A stretch of DNA of 64,000 nucleotides from Corynebacterium atrinae (GTDB taxonomy: Bacteria; Actinomycetota; Actinomycetes; Mycobacteriales; Mycobacteriaceae), in contig NZ_CP046977.1 of NCBI RefSeq assembly GCF_030408455.1, forward strand, positions 1,240,001-1,304,000, written 5' to 3'. The notes under the pieces are model-generated. The model was not told where the DNA came from and made no database searches. It was given only the letters and a program-made list of their open reading frames with translations. Of the stretch, positions 43,307 through 52,767 are shown one piece after another. The translations under genes were made by a program, and so were the position numbers. Numbering within the stretch: the first letter of the stretch is position 1; the number at the start of each line of letters is the position of its first letter.

Positions 43307-46233
43307 GGCGTCACCACCGGGCGGGACGCCCTCTCCAACAAGACCGCGATGCTCTCGTAAGTGTGCCCGGACGTCATCTCCAGGCCCATCTCACACGTGC
43401 GGTTATCGGAGACGAAGGCGTCGAAATGGCCTGTGACCTCGGCCATCTCCTCACTCGTGGCGGACTTGACCAGCTCGGGGTGCAGCAAAACCCGGTCGCC
43501 AGCGGTGCCACAACAGGTGGCCCGCTCAGGCACGACGACCTCGTCTGCCGCTAGCTCGGTGAGCTCGCGGAGCTGGTCATTGATGCCCATGTGGGTGGTG
43601 GAACACGTCGGGTGGACGGCGGCGCGGCCGACCGTGCGCACGATCGGCAGCCCCGGCATGACCTCCGCGTGAAGCCACTCAACAACGTCGAGGATCCTCA
43701 GCTGCGCAAACTGTTCTGCCAGCTCACCCTCTAGGGCGTGGGGCACCTGCTCCAGCAGACCATGGGTGCAGCTCGCGGCGTCGACCACGACGGGGAGAGC
43801 CCCGTAATCCGACCATTCCACCAAGTCCCGCGCGATCTGCTGGGCTTGGTAGTTAAAGCCCTCCTTGTACCCCTTGGACGACCACGGGGTGCCGCAGCAA
43901 TCGCCGGCAACGCCCTCGGGGATCCACACCGGACGCCCCGAACGACGCCCAAGCTCCACCACGGACTCAGGCAGGCTCAAGTGCTCGGGGGAGGCGTCTC
44001 CGGGCTGGCCGAAAATCCGGTTGACACAAGCCGGGAAGTAGAGGGCGCTGGCGCCTTCGCGGGAGGTGAGGGGGAGGTTCGCCGCGGCTGCATCGGGAAG
44101 CGGTCCCGGCACCGTGGGCAGCAGATCCTCATTGATGACGGCCCGCCCGAGGTTGGCGGCGGTTCGCAAGAGTGGCGTCGGGAGCTTCTCAGCCACGCCC
44201 ATGCCCACGCGGGCACCTGTTTCCACCTTTGCCCAGTTCTTGGCGGTGCTCAGCGCCACCTTCTTGGCAGTAGCCGAGTGCTGCTGCGCGCGCAACTGCT
44301 TCATCGCAGCACCCGTATCGATACTGATGGGACAGGGGATCGAACACGTCCCGTCCACCGCACACATCTCGATGCCGTCGTATTGGAACTCCTCTTGGAG
44401 CTTGTCCAAGACCTTTGAACCCTCTGGCTGGCGAGCCATCTCGCGGCGCAAAACGATCCGCTGACGAGGGGTGACAGTGATGTGGCGAGAGGGACAGACC
44501 GGTTCGCAGAACCCGCACTCGACACACTGGTTGATCTCTGCTTCCACCTGCGGGAAGGACTTAAAATTCTGCAGGTGCACCAGGGGATCGCGGGTGAGCT
44601 TAACGTTGGGGGCGAGTATCCCGGCCGGGTCGAGGAGATTTTTCACATCCCACATCAGCTCCCAGGCGCGATCGCCCCACTCACGCTGGAGGAACGGCGC
44701 CATGTTAACGCCCGTGCCGTGCTCTGCCTTGAGCGAACCCTGATACTTGCCGATGACCAGGTCAGCCAAGTCATCGAGGAAGTTAGCGTAAGCCTCCCGC
44801 TCCTCCTCGATATCGAAGCGTGGCAGCAGGAAGAAGTGCAGGTTACCGAAGGCCGCGTGTCCCATGACCATTTCCGGATACCCGTAGGCTGCCAGCAGAT
44901 CTAGCAGGTCGGCGGCGCCCGCCCCGACATCCGCGGGAGGGAAACAAACGTCCTCGGTGATCAGCGCGCTGCCCTGCGGGCGGTCGGCGCCGATGAGTCC
45001 GAAGAGTCCATTGCGGATGCTCCAGGCGCCGCGCATGCCCTCCGGGGTGTCATCGAAACTAAGGGGGCTGAGCAGTTCCGCAGTTGTCAGTACATCTTCG
45101 GCACGCTTGATGGCATCCGCCAAGTCAGCCTCGTCGGTCCCGCCAACTTCCAGCAGCAGGGCCGCAGCATTCTCATTAAAATCGGCCCACTCGGCCGGGG
45201 CAGTGGGGAAATTCCCCACGGCGCGCTTGAGCACCGGGGCTACCAGTAGCTCGCAGGCCTCCGCGCCGGTCTCCATGAGCGCATGGACGTATGATGCGGC
45301 CTGGCGCAGGTCGGCCAACATGACCCAAGCGACCGCCTTCTTCCGGGGGAGCGGAATCGTGCGGAGAACGAACTCCGTCACTGCTCCCAAGGTTCCCTCC
45401 GAGGACACCATGAGACGCAAAAGAATATCGACGGGACGCTCCTCATCGAGGAAGGCATCAAGCCGCAAGCCGTTGGTATTGCGGATGGAGAACTTCCGCT
45501 TGAGCAATGCCACTAGCTCTTCATCGCCACGAATCTCATCCCGCAGGTTGATCAACCCACCGTGTATTTCCGGCTCGAGGCGGGCTAATTGCTCATCGGC
45601 ATCCTCGGCGCTCGTGTCGATGATGGTGCCAGAGGGGAGCACGATGGTTGCCGACTCCAGGCAGTGATAGGAATCGCGGGGGACTGAACACCGCATCCCT
45701 CCGGCGTTATCCGCGATCACGCCGCCGATGGTGCACACCGAGGTTGAGCCCGGATCCGGGCCGATCATGAAACCGTGGCGTGCCAACACGGCTTGGGCAT
45801 CGCCTAAAATGACGCCCGGACGAGACCACAGGCGCGCTCCGTCGTCCAGCACCCGCATGCCAGCGAAGTGCGTCTTGACGTCGACGAGGATGTCATCAGT
45901 CATTGCTTGACCGTTAAGTGAGGTGCCGGCTGCCCGAAACACGAGGTGCCGATTGTTCTGGTGCGCGTATTTCATTAGGCCTGAAAGGTCTTCGGCGTTC
46001 CGGGAGCGCACGACGACGCTAGGGATCGTGCGGTATGGGCCTGCATCGGAGGCATAGCGGACGAGGTCGCTCAATCGTCCGAGAACGTTTTCTTTACCGA
46101 CGATGCGCGATAGATCGTCCACCACCGGCTGGGGGGTGCCATCCACATGGGATTCGCTGACGGCATCGGCCTGACTAGTGGCACCCTTGGGCCGCCCGAT
46201 GGTTGCTGGCTTGGGACTGAAGAGTTTTCGCAT
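43303..46233 (-). CDS. FAD/Fe-S D-lactate dehydrogenase-type oxidoreductase
   Basis: 976-residue fusion of a flavin dehydrogenase and a Fe-S module. N-terminal FAD_binding_4 domain (VVRSRNAEDLSGLMKYAHQN; FRAAGTSLNGQAM; GSTSVCTIGGVIADNAGG), FAD-oxidase C domain, then CVECGFCEPVCPS (one 4Fe-4S motif), a second cysteine set CAVDGTCSIPCP, and CCG-domain motifs CCGTPWSSKG and CCGTAGDRVLL. Likely oxidises D-lactate or another 2-hydroxy acid to feed electrons to the quinone pool, at the membrane inner face. It is convergent with the CFA-like gene. Confidence 0.82.
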   Translation of the reverse strand: MRKLFSPKPATIGRPKGATSQADAVSESHVDGTPQPVVDDLSRIVGKENVLGRLSDLVRYASDAGPYRTIPSVVVRSRNAEDLSGLMKYAHQNNRHLVFRAAGTSLNGQAMTDDILVDVKTHFAGMRVLDDGARLWSRPGVILGDAQAVLARHGFMIGPDPGSTSVCTIGGVIADNAGGMRCSVPRDSYHCLESATIVLPSGTIIDTSAEDADEQLARLEPEIHGGLINLRDEIRGDEELVALLKRKFSIRNTNGLRLDAFLDEERPVDILLRLMVSSEGTLGAVTEFVLRTIPLPRKKAVAWVMLADLRQAASYVHALMETGAEACELLVAPVLKRAVGNFPTAPAEWADFNENAAALLLEVGGTDEADLADAIKRAEDVLTTAELLSPLSFDDTPEGMRGAWSIRNGLFGLIGADRPQGSALITEDVCFPPADVGAGAADLLDLLAAYGYPEMVMGHAAFGNLHFFLLPRFDIEEEREAYANFLDDLADLVIGKYQGSLKAEHGTGVNMAPFLQREWGDRAWELMWDVKNLLDPAGILAPNVKLTRDPLVHLQNFKSFPQVEAEINQCVECGFCEPVCPSRHITVTPRQRIVLRREMARQPEGSKVLDKLQEEFQYDGIEMCAVDGTCSIPCPISIDTGAAMKQLRAQQHSATAKKVALSTAKNWAKVETGARVGMGVAEKLPTPLLRTAANLGRAVINEDLLPTVPGPLPDAAAANLPLTSREGASALYFPACVNRIFGQPGDASPEHLSLPESVVELGRRSGRPVWIPEGVAGDCCGTPWSSKGYKEGFNYQAQQIARDLVEWSDYGALPVVVDAASCTHGLLEQVPHALEGELAEQFAQLRILDVVEWLHAEVMPGLPIVRTVGRAAVHPTCSTTHMGINDQLRELTELAADEVVVPERATCCGTAGDRVLLHPELVKSATSEEMAEVTGHFDAFVSDNRTCEMGLEMTSGHTYESIAVLLERASRPVVTP

Positions 46234-46388
46234 ATCTCTAACCCTAATCCTGTGCCATCGAGCCCGTGGGGATTAGCGTATCCCAACCTTTGGGACCATG
46301 TTTCCATCTAGTGGAATGATGTTGTATCTTTAAGACATTCGTCCATGTTTCATCTATTCCAATTTCAGGAAAGTCGGGGATCATCGCC

Positions 46389-47381
46389 ATGACGACCTTC
46401 GCAGATAGTCACAAAACCACGCCCGAAGGCACGACCGTGGAGGATCGCTCCGCCACCTGGGCAGTTCTCGTCTTCCCCCTAGCCATTCTCGCTGGGGCAG
46501 TGGTGGCCTTCTTCAACCCGTCGATGATGGAACCGTTCGGGCCACACGTGAGCACCATGCTCATGATCATCATGTTCTGCATGGGCCTCACCCTGACGAT
46601 GCCTGACTTATCGACGATCGCCCGTCGTCCCTGGCCCATCTTCATCGGGGTTGCTTGTCAATACATCATCATGCCGCTGAGCGCCGTCGCAGCCGCCTGG
46701 ATGCTGGGCTTCAGCCCCGAGTTGACCGTCGGCTTGATCATGCTGGGGTCCGTCCCGGGCGGCACGGCCTCCAACGTCATCGCCTACCTAGCCAAAGGCG
46801 ACGTCGCGCTCTCGGTGGCCATGACCAGCGTGTCGACTCTCATCTCTCCGATCGTCACCCCACTACTCATGCTATGGCTCGCCGGCCAATCGACCGATGT
46901 CGATGCACTGGGCATGACCATCTCACTATTGAAGACTGTGCTTATCCCAGTAACCGCCGGCCTACTCATCCGCCTGTTTGCCGGAAAGCTCGTGGACAAG
47001 ATCCTGCCCGCACTGCCGTGGCTGTCGATCATCGTCATCGTCATGGTCCTCATGACTGTCGTGGCCCGGAGCGCCTCCGTGCTGATCACTGTCGGCCTGA
47101 TCGCCGTCGCGGGCGTCGCGATCCAGAACTTCATCGGCTTCGTAGCGGGCTACTTCCTGCCCAAGTTGCTGCGACACGACGTCGCTGCCTGCCGGACAAC
47201 CTCCATCGAGGTGGCCACCCAGAACTCGGCGCTGGCCTCCGGCCTGGCCGGTCAGTTCTTTAGCCCCGAAGCCGCAATCCCGGGCGCTATCGCCACCGTC
47301 TGGTCGAACATCACGGGCGCCATCTTCGCTGCCATCTGCCGCAGGAACGATGCGCGAAATGCCGCGCAGAAGACTGCCTAG
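46389..47381 (+). CDS. BASS-family sodium symporter
   Basis: 330 residues with nine to ten hydrophobic helices, member of the bile acid:sodium symporter (SBF) family. The segment GSVPGGTASNVIAYLAKGDV is the family's conserved re-entrant region, and RTTSIEVATQNSALASGL is the second. Prokaryotic substrates include 2-keto acids and other organic anions; pyruvate or pantoate are possibilities. Divergent from the D-lactate dehydrogenase-type gene, so the pair might import and oxidise a shared organic acid, an inference. Confidence 0.85.
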   Translation: MTTFADSHKTTPEGTTVEDRSATWAVLVFPLAILAGAVVAFFNPSMMEPFGPHVSTMLMIIMFCMGLTLTMPDLSTIARRPWPIFIGVACQYIIMPLSAVAAAWMLGFSPELTVGLIMLGSVPGGTASNVIAYLAKGDVALSVAMTSVSTLISPIVTPLLMLWLAGQSTDVDALGMTISLLKTVLIPVTAGLLIRLFAGKLVDKILPALPWLSIIVIVMVLMTVVARSASVLITVGLIAVAGVAIQNFIGFVAGYFLPKLLRHDVAACRTTSIEVATQNSALASGLAGQFFSPEAAIPGAIATVWSNITGAIFAAICRRNDARNAAQKTA

Positions 47382-47396
47382 CTTTCAGGAGACGCT

Positions 47397-47424
47397 GCAA
47401 CGGTGGGGGAGCCTCAACCGTTGC
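47397..47424. terminator. Bidirectional hairpin between BASS and amidohydrolase genes
   Basis: GCAACGGT pairs with ACCGTTGC over a 12-base loop, 15 bases after the BASS gene stop, with TTTAATGT following. It lies between convergent genes. Confidence 0.65.
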
Positions 47425-47448
47425 GGCGTTTAATGTAAATACACCTAC

Positions 47449-48210
47449 CTATAAGCGGATAGGGTCTAGATAGAGATCTTCCGCATTCTTGTGAAATACC
47501 GCCTCGACCTGCTCCGGTGCTATGGAATCCTGAATGAGCTGGAGGTCTTCATCGGAAAAGGGGCGAGTTGCACGCGTCGATGGCAGATCTGTACCTGCCA
47601 TAAGGGCCGAAGGATCGACTTCCATGATGGCGTGCATCGCCTCCACAGTGTTGAGATCGACCCGGCCAAATCCTGTCGCCTTGACCTTGACACCCTGTTC
47701 AACCAAACGAAGAAGGTGGGGGAGGCCTTCTTGACTCAACCCGAGATGGTCAATGCTCACAGCGGGAAGGTTCGCCAACACATCATGCAGCGCCGGCAGG
47801 TGGCGGGAATCTACATAGACCTCCGTGTGCCAGCCTGCAATGTCGTAGCAATGCCGCGCTAAGCTGTCCAATTCCTCCAAGCCTGCGGAACCACCCCGAG
47901 CCAGGTTGAAGCGAACACCCCGCACTCCAGAGGCGTCAAGGCGGAGTACTTCCGAGTCTGAGATGTCACCAGGAACTTGGGCTACGCCCACGAAACTAGG
48001 GCCGAGGCTGCGGAGCGCGGCCACAAGGTACCCAGTATCAAAGGCCTGGAAGGAACCTGAGACGATGGCGCCGCCCACGACGTTGAGGTCCTTGGTCCGC
48101 TTCTTATAGTCCGCCGTAGAAAAGTTGGGCGGAACGTAGCCATTGTTGGGGATCAGTGGATGACGTGGGTCAACGATGTGAAAGTGCGCGTCGAACAAAG
48201 CCGGGACCAT
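47449..48210 (-). CDS. Amidohydrolase-2 family metal-dependent hydrolase
   Basis: 253 residues, TIM-barrel. Metal ligands: HxH in DAHFHIVDPRHP, His in SIDHLGLSQEG, and the Asp in MAGTDLPSTRATRP. Similar to small lactonase/decarboxylase members of the amidohydrolase superfamily; exact substrate unknown. Its ATG is at 48210 and it stands alone, without close neighbours on its strand. Confidence 0.82.
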   Translation of the reverse strand: MVPALFDAHFHIVDPRHPLIPNNGYVPPNFSTADYKKRTKDLNVVGGAIVSGSFQAFDTGYLVAALRSLGPSFVGVAQVPGDISDSEVLRLDASGVRGVRFNLARGGSAGLEELDSLARHCYDIAGWHTEVYVDSRHLPALHDVLANLPAVSIDHLGLSQEGLPHLLRLVEQGVKVKATGFGRVDLNTVEAMHAIMEVDPSALMAGTDLPSTRATRPFSDEDLQLIQDSIAPEQVEAVFHKNAEDLYLDPIRL

Positions 48211-48616
48211 GCCTTGATTGTGTCATCTTTGCTGGGGCAGTGCAGCTAGAGATCTGACATCAGTTGTATGTGTCCGTTGACATGGAACATGCCCACTCTG
48301 ACCAAGCGATTGTGCCTCTTTTATGTCGCGAAGGCACTGTTTTATTGACATAAAAGAAGCCCCATCAAAAGAGGATAATCCTCGCCGCCGCACCGTATCG
48401 CGAACTACTCGAGCACGGGCTGTCCAGGATCAGGCGCATTGTCTGATCCTGGCCCCACCTGGCCCAACGATTTGCCACTGTAACCCTTCACTCGGCGCCC
48501 TGGTTCACCCGGCCCAGCATCCGCTGGGAATCAGCTGGTCCTACGGTCGGCCCCCCTGTACCGAGAACTCAGCGTCAAGACCCGTCAACGATCCGGGCCA
48601 ATGCTAAGTTCAAACT
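48211..48616. other. Gap with two perfect inverted repeats
   Basis: No convincing gene (the open frame near 48323-48607 shows no family likeness). An 11-bp inverted repeat TCTTTTATGTC (48317-48327) / GACATAAAAGA (48347-48357), and a hairpin CCAGGATCAG / CTGATCCTGG (48424-48452, 9-base loop). The sequence is AT-richer than its upstream neighbours and marks the beginning of the accessory region. Confidence 0.55.
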
Positions 48617-48901
48617 ATGATTAAGATCAGTTTGGGGAAGCTAAAGAGTCCGGGCGGAGAGGTGTCAGTCTCGGTAGCTGACGTTGAGCGTATCCGCCGC
48701 CAGCGCCGTCAAGTCATGACGGAAGCTGAGCAGGCAGACGTGCGAATGCATCTCCGCAACCTTGTCGGCGATATCCAGGAGAAACCCAGTTCGAATGCCC
48801 GATATCTAAAAAATACTGGAATTGCACTCATCGCCATTGGGCTAATCATTGGTCTCGCATTGTTTTACGCCGCAGACTTGGCCTGGCGCTACTACTACTG
48901 A
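48617..48901 (+). CDS. Small single-pass membrane protein, unknown
   Basis: 94 residues; a charged, Arg/Glu-rich N-terminal two-thirds (helical, possibly coiled) followed by one membrane helix (TGIALIAIGLIIGLALFYAA) near the C-terminus, so a tail-anchored topology is likely. Not recognised. The gene ends immediately before the start of the next gene, so the two are probably translated together. No strong ribosome-binding site was seen; base composition differs from neighbouring core genes. Confidence 0.55.
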   Translation: MIKISLGKLKSPGGEVSVSVADVERIRRQRRQVMTEAEQADVRMHLRNLVGDIQEKPSSNARYLKNTGIALIAIGLIIGLALFYAADLAWRYYY

Positions 48902-49390
48902 ATGACTGGAATCATAGTTATGAATGAAGATAGTTCAGAGAAAGACAAGTACGACTTTAAAGTCGGCATGATGGGCCTCGGCCTATTGATTGGTTCCCCA
49001 GTAGTCATTTTAATACTTAGTATTTGGGGCCATTTGTTGTGGATATTAGCGTTCGTAGTGACCTTCGGCATTCCTAGTATCGGAGTTTTTTTGATTATTC
49101 GCTCCAACTACTCTGGTGACCGTGAAAGTGAAGCCGTTAACAGAGAAATTGAAGCGATGGTCAATGATGCCTCCTTTGATGTCAGCGAGCAGATTATCTT
49201 CTGGGACAAGCTTAAGTTCTCGAAGGGGATTGGCACTCAGCTGGAAGGGCGAGAAGAGGAAATCTCCGAGATCTACCGCCGGCTGATGAACGCCCGAGAT
49301 GAGCTTTCTGCTGCTGAGACTCCTCGACACCAGTTGGAGGCCGTGCTGGCAGCTGACTCTATATTGGCGACTACCCGGTCCTTGACCTAA
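48902..49390 (+). CDS. Two-pass membrane protein, unknown
   Basis: 162 residues: short acidic N-terminus, two hydrophobic helices (GLLIGSPVVILILSIWGHLL and the following FVVTFGIPSIGVFLII), then a cytosolic helical tail with Glu/Arg pattern. It abuts the previous gene with no gap, and the start may also be an internal ATG at 48920. AT-rich codon use compared with core genes. Together with the gene before it, an orphan membrane pair near a defence locus. Confidence 0.55.
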   Translation: MTGIIVMNEDSSEKDKYDFKVGMMGLGLLIGSPVVILILSIWGHLLWILAFVVTFGIPSIGVFLIIRSNYSGDRESEAVNREIEAMVNDASFDVSEQIIFWDKLKFSKGIGTQLEGREEEISEIYRRLMNARDELSAAETPRHQLEAVLAADSILATTRSLT

Positions 49391-49837
49391 AGCGATGGCA
49401 ACTTCTCGCCCCGGCTCTCGAACGTCTGTACAAAGTTTGTGATCAACCTTGGCGATCTTGCGACTCTGCCGACTCTTCCCAGCTTAGAGTGCGTTGATCT
49501 TCCCCTGCAGCTGCCCGAAGTGGGGAAGGCACCCCAATATATAGTGGTTGAGATTACAGAACCCCAGAGTGCGGATCCCTGGTGTGTTCAGATAGTTGTG
49601 TAGGAACTTTCATCTTCACACGGGGAGCACTATATGTTGTGGTGGCCCGCTGAACCCGTGATGGTCTTCTTTGTCCCATTACGCACTCCGAATTTGGAAC
49701 AGCTATTTTCGTGTCTTTTTTCGGGGTGGGGTGTGGGTATGGGGAGGCGCCGAAATGGTTTGACATAAAACCATAATGGCCGCTTTAGTCCCACGTCCCC
49801 GATCCAACGGGGGTCAGCGACCCGCTACGCTGGAGCT
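49391..49837. other. AT-rich gap with recombination-like palindromes
   Basis: No gene seen. It contains the imperfect inverted pair ATATATAGTG (49537-49546) / CACTATATGT (49628-49637), the 20-bp palindrome at 49755-49774 and the recombinase ribosome-binding region (GGAG near 49830). See the findings for the palindrome. Confidence 0.5.
49755..49774. repeat. Dif-like palindrome ATGGTTT-GACATA-AAACCAT
   Basis: Two perfect 7-bp arms around a 6-base spacer, 63 bases before the recombinase start. Arm-spacer-arm of this size is what tyrosine recombinases recognise. The core GACATAAAA also occurs at 48347 and, inverted, at 48317-48327. Confidence 0.45.
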
Positions 49838-50980
49838 ATGAGTACGCAGACAGATACCGTGACCACTGGGGATATGATCGACGTGTGCGACCGTTATCGC
49901 TGGCAGACAGGATCTCGAGTGGTCACCGTGTCTGACGCAGCCAGGTGGTATCTCGCGGTGTGCCAGGGCCGGCGAATGTCGGAGCACACGATCCGAGCCT
50001 ACCGAGGTGGACTCAACCGGATCGGTCAGCTCTTAGCGGGGATCACCGGGCACCCCGTCGACACTCTTCCGCTGGAGGTAGTCAACCGCAACGACCTGGG
50101 TGACGCCTTCAATGAGTATGCAGCCACACGTTCGCCGGCCAGTCAGAAGCAGGCCTGGGCGGTGTGGAACGGGATGTGCCGCCTACTCGTCGACCATGAA
50201 GTGATAGCGCGTAACCCCATGGGGCAGGTGCCCTCCGGTGAACTACCGGCGGTCACCCTGGCCAAGACGTTGCCGACGGAGGCGGTTGAGGCCCTGCTGA
50301 AGAGATTGGCGGAAGGCGATGCGGGCCGTGCAGCGGATGCAGGGACCGAGGTGGGCGGTGCCGACAGCCACCACCCGCACCCCAGGCGCTGGTGGGAGCG
50401 CGATCACGCGATGGTGCTGGTCACGCTGGTGACGGCCGTGCGTGCTTCGGAGCTGTGCGGCATCACTTTCGGTGATATCACCTCGCCGTATGCCGATGAC
50501 GGAGCACGTCAGGTGGTCATCCGTGGCAAGGGCCACAAGGAGCGCAAGCTCACCCTTGAGGCCCCGGCCGTCGAGGTCATGGAGAAGTACCTGCGGAGCA
50601 GGTCAGAACGTGTCAACGATGAGCGCGGGATGGGCTATGGCGATGATCTGTGGAACCGGTGGGCACCTGAGCAGGAGCTGTTCGTCCAGGTCGATGGCGG
50701 CCCGGTGACGCCGGCAATGTTCCACCAACGCCTCGAGTACGCCTATCGGGCGGCCGAGATCACCGCGCACCGTGCCCCGGGAGCGTTGTCGCATCAGCTG
50801 CGCCAAACCGTGGCGACCATGTTGGCCGATGACCCGTCGGTGACCCCACACGGGCTCAAGACTTTCCTCGGACACTCCTCGCTGAGTTCCGCCGAGCGCT
50901 ACATCCTCGATGTCGGTCGGGCCACCGGTCAGCGCAACCCGATCTACGGAATGATGGGGGACATCTCAGGATTAGAATGA
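49838..50980 (+). CDS. Tyrosine recombinase/integrase
   Basis: 380 residues, complete. N-terminal SAM-like core-binding domain (ITVSDAARWYLAVCQG-type region, residues 20-130), then the catalytic domain with Arg in TAVRASELCGITFGD, Lys in IRGKGHKERKL, HxxR in LSHQLRQTVATML, His in FLGHSSLSSAERYI and the nucleophile Tyr after it. XerC-like rather than phage-lambda-like. Ribosome-binding GGAG lies 5-8 bases upstream. It probably mobilised the flanking accessory DNA. Confidence 0.88.
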   Translation: MSTQTDTVTTGDMIDVCDRYRWQTGSRVVTVSDAARWYLAVCQGRRMSEHTIRAYRGGLNRIGQLLAGITGHPVDTLPLEVVNRNDLGDAFNEYAATRSPASQKQAWAVWNGMCRLLVDHEVIARNPMGQVPSGELPAVTLAKTLPTEAVEALLKRLAEGDAGRAADAGTEVGGADSHHPHPRRWWERDHAMVLVTLVTAVRASELCGITFGDITSPYADDGARQVVIRGKGHKERKLTLEAPAVEVMEKYLRSRSERVNDERGMGYGDDLWNRWAPEQELFVQVDGGPVTPAMFHQRLEYAYRAAEITAHRAPGALSHQLRQTVATMLADDPSVTPHGLKTFLGHSSLSSAERYILDVGRATGQRNPIYGMMGDISGLE

Positions 50981-51034
50981 AGCTGTCGTCCTGGCTGTGA
51001 GGCCTGGACAGCCCGTATAAAAGGAGAGCTCGTC

Positions 51035-51259
51035 ATGAACGCCTCGCTATCGGTCACTTTTGATGTAGTCGGTCAACAAGCATGTCTGTTTCGGGACGAT
51101 ACAGAGGTTTCCTGGGACTACGACGTTGAAATGTACGTCGAAGGTGACCCCGCTGACCACGTGCCGGTTCCTGTGATTGTGTCAGTTTTCGCCTCTGCCA
51201 CGGGGAGAGAACCCAACTCAGCGGGTCCTACGTGTCAGGCTGGGGTGGTACCACGGTGA
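51035..51259 (+). pseudogene. Short unknown gene, probably cut by the IS element
   Basis: 74 codons after an AAAGGAGAG ribosome-binding site. Not recognised. The acidic first 50 residues (DVEMYVEGDPADHVPVPVIV) look like a genuine start of a protein, and the last codons run into the left terminal repeat of the IS3 element, so the original gene was likely longer. The other part is not obviously present beyond the element. Confidence 0.45.
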
Positions 51260-51352
51260 CAGAGCACATCAGCTCCATCACGTAGGGCGAGAACCAGGAC
51301 ATTAACCACCATGTCGTAGCCAGATGTAGTCGAAGTACGCCAAGATGGCCCC

Positions 51353-51747
51353 ATGAGCACTCCCGGACCACGCGCTGGTGGACCGACCCCTTGCAGGTCA
51401 TTCACCCCCGCGCAAAAGCTTGAATTGCTGGCCCAGTACGAACAGGCCTGCACCAGCTAGGAAAGCGGGGCCTTCCTCCGCGAACAGGGACTGTATTCCT
51501 CACAGATCACCGAGTGGCGCAAACTACGCGACGCCGGAGTCCTCGCTGGCAAGAACCCCGGCGAGAAGATCGGGAAACTCACGAAAGACCAAGCCGAGAT
51601 TGCCAGTCTTCGCCGCCAGCTAGAGGTGAGCGAGAGCCGGTTGAAACGATCCGGGGGCAGCCCTTGGTGTGATGGGAAAACTACACGACTTCTTGGAGAC
51701 ACTCTGACGAGGACACCGACAACGATCCGAAATCCAAGAAACGCTGA
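51353..51747 (+). pseudogene. IS3-family orfA (HTH), broken
   Basis: Helix-turn-helix half of the transposase (QKLELLAQYEQ ... SSQITEWRKLRDAG). Codon 36 is TAG where a Trp (TGG) is expected, and the reading frame changes near 51660-51700; the last codons EDTDNDPKSKKR stop in TGATG, overlapping orfB. Confidence 0.75.
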
Positions 51748-52740
51748 TGGGTGCCTACCGGCACCTGGTTGATCTGGCGGTGCCCACCAGGCACGCAGCA
51801 ACGTTGCTGGGGCTTTCCCGCACCACGATCTACCGCAAGCCCACAACCCCCGCGGAGTACCTGCCAGCAGCGTCGCCGAACAAGCTCAGCACCGTGGAAC
51901 GAGCCGAGATCCTGGCAGTGCTGAATTCCCCGTGGTTCGTGGACCTGGCACCGCAACAAATCTATGCAAAACTACTCGATCAGGGCATCTACCTGGGATC
52001 AGTGTCCACGTTCTACGGGTGCTGGAGGAAAACCAGAAGGTCAAGGAACGCCGGGTGATGGCCACGCACCCACCCCCGAGTCATCCCCGAGCTGGTGGCC
52101 TGTGGCCACCGCCCCTGGTCAGGTGTTGAGCTGGGACATCACCAAACTCGCCGGCCCAGTCAAGGGCAAGTACTTCGATTGCTACCTGATGATCGATATC
52201 TACTCGCGGTTCATTGCCGGCGCGCATGTTCACGCGTCTGAGTCCGCAGTCCTGGCGGTGGAGATGATGAAAGAGATCTTCTGCATCTACGGTGTGCCAC
52301 AGGTGGTCCACGCCGACCGTGGAACGTCAATGACATCGAAGACCGTGGCCACATTGCTATCATATCTGGAGGTCACCCGTTCACATTCCAGACCCCGCGT
52401 GAGCAACGATAACCCCTATTCGGAGTCGCTATTTAAGACCATGAAATACGGGCCGAGGTTTCCTGAAAGTTTCACGTCCCTGGGTGATGCCCGGGCCTTT
52501 ATCAGCGAGTTTATGGACTGGTACAACCATGATCACCAACACTTAAGGGATCGGGTTTCATACCCCGGCCAACCTGCACTACGGTTTCGCCGACGGGGTC
52601 GCCAGGAAGCGCTCTCAGACGCTGGCGGCGGCCCGGGCCAGGCACCCCCATCGATTCAGCACCATCACCGATCCTAAGATCCTGGCTCTACCCGGGCCGT
52701 CATGGATCAACGAACCAAAGCAACCCACCGAAAAAACAAC
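51747..52740 (+). pseudogene. IS3-family orfB (integrase core), frameshifted
   Basis: The DDE integrase core is recognisable but split: first frame to about 52058 (AATLLGLSRTTIYRKP), then a second frame with LSWDITKLAGPVKG, VVHADRGTSM and NDNPYSESLFKTMKY holding the three acidic residues, and a further shift near 52560. Inactive. Confidence 0.8.
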
Positions 52741-52767
52741 TGTCTAACTCACCGTGGTACCGCTTGA

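Noticed and set aside
48323..48607. 94-codon plus-strand frame in the accessory gap
   Set aside because: Low-complexity basic start, no ribosome-binding site, overlaps a strong inverted repeat.
49554..49766. Short minus-strand frame in the gap before the recombinase
   Set aside because: Composition not protein-like; overlaps repeats and palindromes.
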